DNA from: Burkholderiaceae bacterium
Lineage (GTDB): Bacteria; Pseudomonadota; Gammaproteobacteria; Burkholderiales; Burkholderiaceae_C
Direction: 5' to 3'
DNA length: 42,608 nucleotides
Assembly (NCBI GenBank): GCA_013360485.1
Contig: JABWBN010000009.1
Span: 1-42,608 of the forward strand
Below the pieces are notes generated by a model that ran no database searches, was not told the DNA's origin, and saw only the letters and a list, made by a program, of their open reading frames with translations. The position numbers and the translations under genes are program-made. Below are positions 24,649 through 32,803 of the stretch, piece by piece. Position 1 is the first letter of the stretch. Each line of letters begins with the position of its first letter.

Positions 24649-24900
24649 ATGTCCGCGCCCGATCCGGAGGTGCCGATCACCGCCAGTGCCGATGGCAGAG
24701 AAAGCTACGAGCAGGCCTTGGCTGAACTCGAGCGCCTCGTTCAGGCCATGGAGACGGGTCAGATGCCGCTCGACCAGCTTCTGGACAGCTACCGCCGCGC
24801 CACCCAGCTCCTGGCCGTTTGCCGTGAGCGCTTGCAGGCTGTCGAGGCTCAAGTCAAGCTGCTTGAGGACGGTCAGCTCAAGGACTACACCGCGCCATGA
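24649..24900 (+). CDS. xseB: Exodeoxyribonuclease VII small subunit
   Basis: The 83-residue protein matches XseB: SYEQALAELERLVQAMETGQ, LDQLLDSYRRATQLLAVCRE and LEAQVKLLEDG-like helices. XseB associates with XseA in the ExoVII nuclease, which degrades single-stranded DNA. The start at 24649 gives the normal family length; the upstream part of the frame has no family match. A TAAAAT at 24611-24616 may be the -10 box. It overlaps ispA by 4 bp (ATGA). Confidence 0.93.
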   Translation: MSAPDPEVPITASADGRESYEQALAELERLVQAMETGQMPLDQLLDSYRRATQLLAVCRERLQAVEAQVKLLEDGQLKDYTAP

Positions 24901-25790
24901 CGCCGCCGCCCGTTTTCGACGACTGGATGCGCCAAACGCTCGATCAGGTCGAGCGTGCCCTGGAGCACTGGGTGCCTTGCGATGCACCGGCTGGTCTGGG
25001 CGATGGCATGCGCTACGGCGTGCTCGACGGCGGCAAACGCCTGCGGCCCATGTTGGTGCGCGCCGCCAGCGAGGCCGTGCAGGGGCTGCCCGAAGCTGCG
25101 TTGCGCGCCGGCGTTGCCGTCGAGCTCATCCACGCCTACTCGCTGGTACACGACGACATGCCCTGCATGGACAACGACGTGCTTCGCCGAGGCAAGCCGA
25201 CCGTGCACGTGCGCTACGGCGAGGCCAGCGCGATGCTGGTGGGCGATGCGATGCAGGCGTTGGCATTCGAGGTGCTCACCCCCGACGGGCCCGAGGTGCC
25301 GCAGGCGCTGCAGGCGCGCCTGTGCGGGTTGTTGGCGCGGGCAGCCGGGCATGCGGGCATGGCTGGCGGACAGGCCATCGACCTGGCGGCCATCGGCCGG
25401 CGCCTGGACGAGTCCGCCCTGCGCGACATGCACCGCCGCAAGACGGGTGCATTGCTGCAGGCCAGCGTGATGATGGGCGCCGCCACCGGCAGCGCCGACG
25501 CGCAAGCCTTGGCCGGGCTGTCGACTTACGGTGCCGCACTCGGGCTGGCCTTCCAGGTGGTGGACGACATCCTGGACGTTACACAGGGCTCCGACAAGCT
25601 GGGCAAGACCGCCGGCAAGGACGTGCACCAGAACAAGCCCACCTATGTCAGCGTGCTCGGTCTGCAGGCGGCCCGCGACGAGGCCCGTCGCCTGCACGAG
25701 GCGGCACTGCTGGCGCTGGACGGTTGCGGACTCCCCGACACGACCCACCTGCGCCAATTGGCCGATCTGGTGGTCGACCGCGAACACTGA
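24897..25790 (+). CDS. ispA: Polyprenyl (farnesyl) diphosphate synthase
   Basis: The 297-residue trans-prenyltransferase condenses isopentenyl diphosphate with allylic diphosphates, normally to farnesyl diphosphate. The first Asp-rich motif is DDMPCMD (after AYSLVH) and the second is DDILD (in FQVVDDILDVTQG). GGKRLRPMLVRAA and HRRKTGALL also fit. It overlaps xseB and precedes dxs by 6 bp, making a small isoprenoid operon. Confidence 0.95.
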   Translation: MTPPPVFDDWMRQTLDQVERALEHWVPCDAPAGLGDGMRYGVLDGGKRLRPMLVRAASEAVQGLPEAALRAGVAVELIHAYSLVHDDMPCMDNDVLRRGKPTVHVRYGEASAMLVGDAMQALAFEVLTPDGPEVPQALQARLCGLLARAAGHAGMAGGQAIDLAAIGRRLDESALRDMHRRKTGALLQASVMMGAATGSADAQALAGLSTYGAALGLAFQVVDDILDVTQGSDKLGKTAGKDVHQNKPTYVSVLGLQAARDEARRLHEAALLALDGCGLPDTTHLRQLADLVVDREH

Positions 25791-25796
25791 GGGTCC

Positions 25797-27710
25797 ATGA
25801 GCACTGCGTTGTTGCACACCATCGACAGCCCCGCCGACCTGCGCCGGCTGTCGCGTCCCGAACTGCGCATGCTGGCGCAGGAGCTGCGTGCGTTCGTGCT
25901 CGACAGCGTCAGCAAGACCGGCGGCCACTTGTCGTCGAACCTGGGTACCGTCGAGTTGACGATCGCGCTGCATTACGTGTACCAGACGCCGCACGATCGC
26001 ATCGTCTGGGATGTGGGGCACCAGACCTACCCGCACAAGATCCTCACCGGACGACGCGAGCGCATGGGCACGCTGCGCCAGTTGGGTGGCCTGGCGGGCT
26101 TTCCACGTCGCGACGAGAGCGAGTACGACACCTTCGGGACCGCGCATTCGTCTACCAGCATCTCGGCGGCGCTGGGCATGGCACATGCCGCCCGGCTCAA
26201 GGGCGAGAACAGGCGCGTGGCCGCTGTGATCGGCGACGGCGCACTCACCGGCGGCATGGCATTCGAGGCCCTGAACCACGGTGGCGCCGATGGCGGTGCG
26301 GGGCTGGCCGATATCCTCGTGGTGCTCAACGACAACGACATGTCGATCTCCCCACCCGTCGGGGCGTTGAACAAGCACCTGGCGCGACTGATGAGCGGCA
26401 CCTTCTACAGCGCGGCGCGTGAGGGGGCCAAGAGCGTGCTCAAGGGCACGCCGCTGTACGAGTTCGCCAAGCGCTTCGAGGAGCACACCAAGGGCATGGT
26501 GGTGCCCGGCACCATCTTTGAAGAACTGGGCTTCACCTATGTCGGCCCGATCGACGGCCACGACCTCGACGCCCTCATCCCCACACTGGAGAACCTGCGC
26601 GGCAAGCGCGGCCCGCAGTTCCTGCATGTGATCACCAAGAAGGGCTATGGCTACAAGCTGGCCGAGGCCGATCCGGTCAACTACCACGGTCCGAGCAAGT
26701 TCGATCCGGCGGTGGGGCTGCAGAAGCCGGCCACGCCACCTCGCCCCACGTTCACCCAGGTCTTCGGCCAATGGCTGTGCGACATGGCCGAGGCCGACGA
26801 GCGCCTGGTCGCCATCACGCCTGCGATGCGCGAGGGCTCCGGGCTGGTGGAGTTCGAGCAGCGGTTTCCCAAGCGCTACCACGACGTGGGCATCGCCGAG
26901 CAGCACGCCGTGACGTTCGCCGCCGGGCTGGCCTGCGAGGGCCTCAAGCCGGTGCTGGCTATCTACTCCACGTTCCTGCAGCGCGGATACGACCAGCTCA
27001 TCCACGACGTGGCACTGCAGAACCTGCCGGTGGTCTTTGCGCTCGACCGATCCGGCGTGGTCGGGGCCGACGGCCCCACCCACTGCGGCGCCTACGACCT
27101 GGCTTACCTCCGCTGCGTGCCCCAGATGAGCGTGCTCACGCCGGCCGACGAGGACGAGTGCCGGCGTGCGTTGACGACGGCGTTCCGTCGCGACGGCCCG
27201 GTGGCAGTGCGCTATCCGCGTGGCGCTGGGGTGGGCAAGGTGCCGGATCCGGGCCTGCATGAACTGCCCTGGGGACGGGGCGAAATGCGGCGCCACAGTG
27301 GGCTGGCCAGCGGAGAGGGCCGGCGCGTGGCACTGCTGGCCTTCGGCACGCTGCTGTACCCGGCCCTCGATGCAGCGCAGTCTCTCGACGCAACGGTGGC
27401 CAACATGCGGTTCGCCAAACCGCTGGACATCGATCTCGTGCATGAGTTGGCTCGCACGCACGATGTGTTGGTCACGCTCGAGGAGGGCTGTGTGGCCGGC
27501 GGTGCAGGCAGCGCGGTGGGCGAGTACCTGCATGCGGCCGGGCTGACGGTGCCTGTGCTGCATCTGGGCCTGCCCGATGCCTACACCGAGCACGGCGATC
27601 CGGCCAAGCTGTTGTCGTCGCTGGGCCTGGACGCTGCAGGCATCGAGCAATCGGTGCGCAAGCGCTTCGGTGTGCCGCTGACGCTGGTGCGGCCTGCCGT
27701 CAATGACTGA
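25797..27710 (+). CDS. dxs: 1-deoxy-D-xylulose-5-phosphate synthase
   Basis: Dxs makes DXP from pyruvate and glyceraldehyde 3-phosphate, the first step of the MEP isoprenoid pathway, with thiamine diphosphate. The 637-residue protein has the TPP motif starting [18 protein letters not shown], the [12 protein letters not shown] start region, the [13 protein letters not shown] segment, and the transketolase pyrimidine-binding part with [15 protein letters not shown]. Length is normal. It lies 6 bp after ispA. FolE2 follows after 75 bp that contain no clear signal. Confidence 0.97.
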   Translation: MSTALLHTIDSPADLRRLSRPELRMLAQELRAFVLDSVSKTGGHLSSNLGTVELTIALHYVYQTPHDRIVWDVGHQTYPHKILTGRRERMGTLRQLGGLAGFPRRDESEYDTFGTAHSSTSISAALGMAHAARLKGENRRVAAVIGDGALTGGMAFEALNHGGADGGAGLADILVVLNDNDMSISPPVGALNKHLARLMSGTFYSAAREGAKSVLKGTPLYEFAKRFEEHTKGMVVPGTIFEELGFTYVGPIDGHDLDALIPTLENLRGKRGPQFLHVITKKGYGYKLAEADPVNYHGPSKFDPAVGLQKPATPPRPTFTQVFGQWLCDMAEADERLVAITPAMREGSGLVEFEQRFPKRYHDVGIAEQHAVTFAAGLACEGLKPVLAIYSTFLQRGYDQLIHDVALQNLPVVFALDRSGVVGADGPTHCGAYDLAYLRCVPQMSVLTPADEDECRRALTTAFRRDGPVAVRYPRGAGVGKVPDPGLHELPWGRGEMRRHSGLASGEGRRVALLAFGTLLYPALDAAQSLDATVANMRFAKPLDIDLVHELARTHDVLVTLEEGCVAGGAGSAVGEYLHAAGLTVPVLHLGLPDAYTEHGDPAKLLSSLGLDAAGIEQSVRKRFGVPLTLVRPAVND

Positions 27711-27785
27711 TCACCACCCGGCAGGCCGGCTGCTTGCGGACCCCGACGATTTCGCCTGTGCGCGTCAACGGCACGGCTACCGACA

Positions 27786-28577
27786 ATGAACCACCTGACC
27801 GATGCCTTGCACATACCTGATACGCAAAGTGAGCGTGATGAACGCCACTTGGCGATCCAGCGCGTGGGCGTGAAGGATGTGCGCTGGCCCCTGATGCTCC
27901 GTGTTGCGGGACAGGATCAGCACACGGTGGCGCAATGGGACCTGGACGTCGCGTTGCCGGCCGAGAAGAAGGGCACGCACATGTCGCGCTTCGTGGCTTG
28001 GCTAGACACCTTGCCCGCACCACTGCAAACCGAAGCGCTGGCCGACGCCCTGGGCCGCATGCTCGAGCGGCTGGGCGCCACCGAGGGGCGCATCGAGGCT
28101 CGGTTCCCGTTCTTCGTCCGCAAACGGGCCCCGGTGTCCGGCGTGCAGAGCCTGCTCGACTACCAAGGGCGCTGGATTGCGGAGCGACGCGCGGACACCA
28201 CCGTCATCTGCATGGAAGCGGCGGTGCCGGTCAAGAGCCTGTGCCCGTGCTCGAAGGAAATTTCCGACTATGGCGCGCACAACCAGCGGTCGTTGGTGAC
28301 GGTGCGTGTGGAGCCATTGGCGCCGCTGGCCTGGCACGAGTTGGTGCGGTACGCCGAAGAGGCCGCCTCCAGCGAGATCTGGCCGCTGCTCAAGCGACCG
28401 GACGAGAAGTGGATCACCGAGCGCGCCTACGAGAACCCGAAGTTCGTCGAGGACTTGGTGCGCGATGTGGCGCTGCGCCTGAACGCCGACACGCGCGTGG
28501 GACGCTACAGCGTGGATGTCGAGAATTTCGAGTCGATCCACAACCACAGCGCCTACGCGCGCATCGAGCGGCCGTAG
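27786..28577 (+). CDS. folE2: GTP cyclohydrolase FolE2 (type IB)
   Basis: FolE2 converts GTP to dihydroneopterin triphosphate for folate synthesis and uses various divalent metals rather than strictly zinc. The 263-residue protein has the FolE2 hallmarks GTHMSRFV and SLCPCSKEISDYGAHNQR, which holds the catalytic cysteine, and the C-terminal VENFESIHNHSAYA. Ribosome binding before the ATG looks weak. It follows dxs and precedes the EgtB-like gene by 68 bp. No Zur-type box was recognised upstream. Confidence 0.95.
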   Translation: MNHLTDALHIPDTQSERDERHLAIQRVGVKDVRWPLMLRVAGQDQHTVAQWDLDVALPAEKKGTHMSRFVAWLDTLPAPLQTEALADALGRMLERLGATEGRIEARFPFFVRKRAPVSGVQSLLDYQGRWIAERRADTTVICMEAAVPVKSLCPCSKEISDYGAHNQRSLVTVRVEPLAPLAWHELVRYAEEAASSEIWPLLKRPDEKWITERAYENPKFVEDLVRDVALRLNADTRVGRYSVDVENFESIHNHSAYARIERP

Positions 28578-28645
28578 GGGGCGGGCGGTCTCGCCAGCGC
28601 CGATGCGTCGAGCACGTCCCGGCCCGGCGCGGTATCGTTGGGAAG

Positions 28646-29881
28646 ATGTCGCACTCCATTTTCCAGTCCGCAGACATACACGACCCGGCGGCGATGCGCC
28701 GGGCCGGGCCGGATGTGCTGTCGCTGGCGCTGATGGATGCCCGCAACCGCACGCTGCAGTGGCTGGGCTCGGTCGAAGGCATGCCGGCGCGGTTGTCGCC
28801 GCCGCTGGATGCGGACCCACCGGTGTGGTTGGTTGGCCAGGCCGGAAGGATCCAGGAACTGTGGATCGCGCGCAACCCGCAGCGGGCCCGGGGCAGCGCC
28901 TGTCCGAGTGATTCCGTACGGCTCGCGTCGATCGATCCCGTGCTCGACTGGTGGCTCGATCCGCTGGCTCAGCCGAGGGTGCAGCGTTGGTCGGGCAGCG
29001 CCCCGGCGGGCGAGGCCATGCGCGCCTACCTGGCAGCCACACTGGAGGCCACGCTCGAGTTGCTGGAAAAGGTCTCTGGCGACGACGACGAGGCCCTTTA
29101 CTTCTACCGCATGGCCCTGGTGCACGAGGACAGGCTGAGCGAGACGCTGGCAGCGACCGTGCAAGCGCTGGGCTTCGAGGTCACGGTGCCCGAGTTGCGC
29201 GGGCACCCGATGGCGGCGCGGGTGCGGCGTGACCCGCTGGGTTTTGGTGCGCAGAAGGTCATGTTGGGCACGCCGCCAGGCGGCTGGGTGCCCGAGGCCG
29301 AGCAGTACGCCCACGAGGCAGCAGTGCCCGAGTTCGAGATCGACGCGCAGCCGGTGACCTGGGCCGAGTTCGCCGAGTTCGTCGACGACCGTGGCTACGA
29401 CGATCCCACGCACTGGAGCCCGGCTGGATGGGCCTGGGTGGAAGCCACCGGCAGACGGGCGCCGCGCTATGTCGAGCAGTTCGCGCACGGGGTGCTGGTG
29501 CACCGGCAGGGGCGCCTGCAGCGGGTGCCTTCGGCTCAGCCCGCGATACACCTGAGCTGGTACGAAGCCGACGCGTGGTGCCGCTGGGCCGGCCGCCGCT
29601 TGCCGACCGAGGCCGAATACACCCTGGCCTCGCGCCAGGGCCGCCACCGCGGTTTCGTTTGGGGTGATGTGGCCGAATGGATGGCCGAAGCCGCATGGGC
29701 CTATCCGGGTCACCGCACCGCGCCGGTGCGGCTTGACCCCGCGGCACCCCATCCCGCCGCCCGTGTGCTGCGTGGTGCCAGTTGCATGACCGTTGCGCGC
29801 CAGCATTACCCTGACCGCCGGCGGTTCGCTGCGCCAGCGTCCGACGATGGATTCTGCGGATTTCGCAGCTGCGCCGTCTAG
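28646..29881 (+). CDS. EgtB/SUMF1-type protein with degenerate iron site
   Basis: The 411-residue protein has the two-domain layout of EgtB- and SenA-like enzymes: an N-terminal DinB-type helical domain (about 20-200) and a C-terminal formylglycine-generating-enzyme-like domain (about 215-411, with LSWYEADAWCRWAGRRLPTE and VLRGASCMTVARQHYP). These enzymes use a three-histidine iron site to add sulfur or selenium to histidine derivatives. Here the helix usually reading WELGHVGW reads WLVGQAGR (Gln65), and the usual HxxxHxE reads HEDRLSE (His160, Leu164, Glu166). Two of three expected iron ligands are therefore missing, although the frame is intact. It is probably a non-catalytic or altered paralogue. 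The stop codon is the first triplet of a 26-bp inverted repeat. Confidence 0.85.
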   Translation: MSHSIFQSADIHDPAAMRRAGPDVLSLALMDARNRTLQWLGSVEGMPARLSPPLDADPPVWLVGQAGRIQELWIARNPQRARGSACPSDSVRLASIDPVLDWWLDPLAQPRVQRWSGSAPAGEAMRAYLAATLEATLELLEKVSGDDDEALYFYRMALVHEDRLSETLAATVQALGFEVTVPELRGHPMAARVRRDPLGFGAQKVMLGTPPGGWVPEAEQYAHEAAVPEFEIDAQPVTWAEFAEFVDDRGYDDPTHWSPAGWAWVEATGRRAPRYVEQFAHGVLVHRQGRLQRVPSAQPAIHLSWYEADAWCRWAGRRLPTEAEYTLASRQGRHRGFVWGDVAEWMAEAAWAYPGHRTAPVRLDPAAPHPAARVLRGASCMTVARQHYPDRRRFAAPASDDGFCGFRSCAV

Positions 29882-29937
29882 GAGGCTGTCGGGCTTTGGG
29901 AGGGTCCCGCGCCCTCCCCAAGCCCGACAGCCTCCTA
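29879..29937. repeat. 26-bp inverted repeat (long hairpin) between convergent genes
   Basis: Left arm 29879-29904 starts TAGGAGGCTGTCGGGCTT; right arm 29912-29937 ends AAGCCCGACAGCCTCCTA. 25 of 26 positions pair, with a 7-nt loop (TCCCGCG). The left arm begins exactly at the stop codon of the EgtB-like gene; the right arm ends 40 bp from the response regulator stop. There is no T tract on either side. It could be a bidirectional terminator or the remnant or copy of a small mobile repeat. Confidence 0.85.
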
Positions 29938-29977
29938 GTGGAGCATGGTCGGCAAGAATGGCCCCCCGGCGCCGGCG

Positions 29978-30610
29978 TCAGTCGTGAATCAGGCCTTCGC
30001 GCACCGCCAGCCGCACCAGCGAGGTGACGCCGTTGACACCCAGCTTGGACATGAGTCGGCTGCGGTAGGTGTCGATCGTCTTGGGCGACAGGTGCAGTTC
30101 CTGGCCGATGGCCGCGCTGCTCATGCCATTGACCACCATCGTGACGATCTGGCGCTCGCGCGGCGACAAGGTGGCGATCGGGCTGGGCGGTGCGTCGTTG
30201 GCCAGTGCTTTCAAGGCGAGGTCCGACACTTGCGGACCGAAGTAACGGCGGCCGGCGGCCACTGCGTCGATGGCGGGCAACAGCTCGGCCGCGCCGGCGT
30301 CCTTCAGCACGTAGCCCGCGGCGCCCAGGCGCACCGCCTCGGCCACGTCGCGTGGCTGCGACGACATCGTGAGCACCAGCGGCCGAACGGTCGAGCCGCG
30401 GCGACGCAGCTCCTGCAACACCTCGAACCCCGAGCGCTCGCCCAGTCCCAGGTCGAGCAGCATCACTTCAGCCTGGCGCTGTTGAGCCTCGGCCACGGCC
30501 TGCGTGGGATCGCTGCCCTCGCCCACGACCTCGTGACCCGCTCCCAACAGCAGCGCGTGCAGACCATCGCGCAGCAGTAATTGATCGTCGACGAGATAGA
30601 TGCGTGCCAT
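29978..30610 (-). CDS. NarL/FixJ family response regulator
   Basis: The 210-residue protein has a receiver domain (about 1-120) with the acidic pair in YLVDDQ, the phosphorylation Asp in VMLLDLGLGE (near residue 53), Thr in VLTMSS and Lys in YVLKDAG. A C-terminal LuxR-type helix-turn-helix reads LSPRERQIVTMVVNGMSSAA then LHLSPKTIDTYRSRLMSKLG. The ATG at 30610 has GGAG about 10 nt upstream; a GTG at 30616 is an alternative. No histidine kinase gene is in the window, so it is an orphan here. It lies 240 bp downstream of the GspE-like gene on the same strand and may be linked to it. Confidence 0.92.
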   Translation of the reverse strand: MARIYLVDDQLLLRDGLHALLLGAGHEVVGEGSDPTQAVAEAQQRQAEVMLLDLGLGERSGFEVLQELRRRGSTVRPLVLTMSSQPRDVAEAVRLGAAGYVLKDAGAAELLPAIDAVAAGRRYFGPQVSDLALKALANDAPPSPIATLSPRERQIVTMVVNGMSSAAIGQELHLSPKTIDTYRSRLMSKLGVNGVTSLVRLAVREGLIHD

Positions 30611-30850
30611 CAGCACAGGCTCCGTGCTTCAGGATCGGCAATGGCGGCAGTCGAAGTCATCGCAGGGCGAGAACCGTTGCGGCCGACGGCCGCGTTTGGT
30701 GTGTGTAACCCGTTGTGCGCACCGAACGACCGGGCGGCTGACCTGCATTGGCATGCGCTGGCCCGATTCTGCCCGAACCCCAGGGCTCGGACGGGTATTC
30801 GCTGAACGTGCTGTAGCGCATCCGCAGCGAATCATCAATCCGAACGATTC
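30611..30850 (-). other. 240-bp gap between GspE-like and response regulator genes
   Basis: No convincing gene is present; a 69-residue minus-strand frame (30629-30838) is Arg/Cys-rich and has no clear ribosome-binding site. A short perfect hairpin, GCGGCC (30679-30684) and GGCCGC (30688-30693), is the only structure noticed. The promoter of the response regulator probably lies here but could not be placed. Confidence 0.4.
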
Positions 30851-32683
30851 CTAGATGTTGCAGATGGCGTTGACTTCCGCCACGGTTGTCATTCCAGTCA
30901 GCACTTTCTCGATGGCATCCTGGCACAGCGATAGCCGCTCGGTGGCCGGGCCCTGCAGTCGAGGCAGGTCGATCTGGGTCGTGGTCTGCAGCCTCTTCAA
31001 CACCTGCCGATCGACTTCCGTCCATTCATGCACGCCGATGTGGCCCCGGTACCCAGTGCCATCGCAATGCGGGCAGCCGACTGCTGCGGGTATCCCGATC
31101 ACGCCGTTGCGGCCGTATTCGATCAGCCAGTGAGCCAGCGGGTCGTGGTCGCGCTGGGCCGGTGCGGGCGATCCCGTTGCACGCGAGTCGGCGCACCATG
31201 CGACCCGAAGCGACTCGAGCTGCCCGCCATCGGCCGGTGACCAGCGCATGCAATGCGGACACAACCGCCTGACCATCCGCTGATCGAGCACGCCGCGCAA
31301 TGCATCGGCCAGGCTGTCCCCGTCGATGCCCATCGACATCAGGCGCGATACCGCCCCGCACGCGCTCGAGCCGGTCATGGCCGCGAGGACCAGCACGCCC
31401 GACGCTGCAAGGTCGACCACCAGACGCGCGGCCCGCCTGTCATCCAGCTCGTCCACCATCACCACATCGGCGTCGGCCTGCGCGATTGCCCGCAACGCGC
31501 TCAGAGCGCTGGGCTCGCCGCTGCCACGCACCTGCATCTGGCGTACCCCTCTCTGGATGATCTCGACCGATTGCTCGGCAGTCCAGATCTTGCGCTCGGG
31601 TGTGTTCAGGTGGGCCAGCGCTGCGTGCATCGTCGTGGTGCGGCCGCTGGCTTCGGGGCCCACACACAGAACGAGTCCGCTCGCATGCTCGATGGCTGCG
31701 GTGTATGCCGCCAGGTTGAGCGCCGTCAGTCCAAGGTCGGTCAGCGCGCGCAGGCGCGGACGTGTTCGGCGCCGCACCACCACGTCCTCTTGCCCTCCGA
31801 CGGTCGGGATCGTGGTCACCTGCAACGGTGGGTGCTCATCGCCATCGGCGGGTTCGATCAGGCCGACCTGCGGTTGCGTCCTCTCACCCCGATCGAGCTG
31901 GGCCATGGCCTTGAGCTGCTCGACCAAAGGATCCCGACAGGCCGCCGGCAGGCGGGCGTAGGGTACCAACACACCGCCGCGCCGGGCGCGGACGGTCAGC
32001 GGGAGGTCAGTGCCATCGGACTCGACATGAACATGAGTGACCGCACCGGACCGGGTGTCGGCGATGATGCGCTCGATCAGCCTGCTCGCGATGACGCTGG
32101 CTGGTTGGTCGAGACCGTCGTCGGCCGCGGGCTGCGCCGTGGGTTGCGCAGGCGTTGTGGTGGTGCCAGTGCCGACATACGTCTGCACGATGGCCGGTCG
32201 CAGCGTCCCCGTCAGCGCCAGCACGGGTACGACCTTGAGTGCGGTGCAGTGCTCGAGTTCATCGATCACCATGCGTGCCGATGGATCCTCGAGCGCGACG
32301 ATCAAGCGATGGCCGCGCACCATGAGCGGCAGTGCGCAAAGCCGCTGCGCCTGTGCCACGGGTACTTCGCGGATCGCGTCGGCCTCCACCGGAAACCGAC
32401 CCGCATCCACCACCGGGAACCCCATCTTGTGCACCAGCGCCTGTTCCAACTGCTGGCGGCTGATGGCCTGGCTCATCACCAGCAGTTCACCCAGCGGCAG
32501 GTGGCGTTCCTGGGTTTGCCGGGCCAGTGCATCGCCGAGCTGACGCTCGTCGACGAAACCCAGCGCGAGCAGCGCCTCGCCGATGCGCACCAACGGCATT
32601 CGCGACTGCAACGCGAGAGCCTGCTCCAGCGGTTCGGGCGCCGCGATCGGCTGTGCCGAGGTCTGCAGGCTGTGGTCGGACAT
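30851..32683 (-). CDS. GspE/PilB-like protein with degenerate ATPase motifs and MshEN domain
   Basis: The 610-residue protein has the layout of type II secretion or type IV pilus ATPases. Residues 33-95 match the MshEN pattern (RIGEALLALGFVDERQLGDA, then LGELLVMSQAISRQQLEQAL), a fold that binds cyclic di-GMP in MshE. The ATPase core is damaged: Walker A reads GPEASGRTTT (342-351), with Arg348 for the invariant Lys; the Asp-box segment reads THVHVES; the Walker B region reads VVMVDELDD; and the His box reads LVLAAMTG, without His. The zinc-binding CPHC pairs (CPHCMRW, CPHCDGTGYRG) remain. Hydrolysis is unlikely. No pilin or secretion genes are adjacent. It may be a c-di-GMP-linked regulatory paralogue. 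Confidence 0.85.
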   Translation of the reverse strand: MSDHSLQTSAQPIAAPEPLEQALALQSRMPLVRIGEALLALGFVDERQLGDALARQTQERHLPLGELLVMSQAISRQQLEQALVHKMGFPVVDAGRFPVEADAIREVPVAQAQRLCALPLMVRGHRLIVALEDPSARMVIDELEHCTALKVVPVLALTGTLRPAIVQTYVGTGTTTTPAQPTAQPAADDGLDQPASVIASRLIERIIADTRSGAVTHVHVESDGTDLPLTVRARRGGVLVPYARLPAACRDPLVEQLKAMAQLDRGERTQPQVGLIEPADGDEHPPLQVTTIPTVGGQEDVVVRRRTRPRLRALTDLGLTALNLAAYTAAIEHASGLVLCVGPEASGRTTTMHAALAHLNTPERKIWTAEQSVEIIQRGVRQMQVRGSGEPSALSALRAIAQADADVVMVDELDDRRAARLVVDLAASGVLVLAAMTGSSACGAVSRLMSMGIDGDSLADALRGVLDQRMVRRLCPHCMRWSPADGGQLESLRVAWCADSRATGSPAPAQRDHDPLAHWLIEYGRNGVIGIPAAVGCPHCDGTGYRGHIGVHEWTEVDRQVLKRLQTTTQIDLPRLQGPATERLSLCQDAIEKVLTGMTTVAEVNAICNI

Positions 32684-32803
32684 GGAGCTCGGATCCCCCG
32701 GGGCGCCGCCCTGCCGCCGCGCGATCGCCGGCTGGGCAGGGGTCGATGCTAGCGCGGGCTCAGGCCGCAGGCTGACCGAATTGCGGGTGCAAGGGGCTGC
32801 AGT

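Noticed and set aside
24885-27650. Long minus-strand open frame of 921 codons opposite ispA and dxs
   Set aside because: It mirrors two certain genes, is rich in His, Gln, Arg and Val with no family motifs, and is a typical high-GC shadow frame.
29879-29937. Ordinary rho-independent terminator
   Set aside because: The stem is much longer than usual and no T tract follows on either strand, so it was recorded as an inverted repeat instead.
30629-30838. Small minus-strand frame of 69 codons
   Set aside because: No clear ribosome-binding site, Arg/Cys-rich composition and no recognisable pattern.
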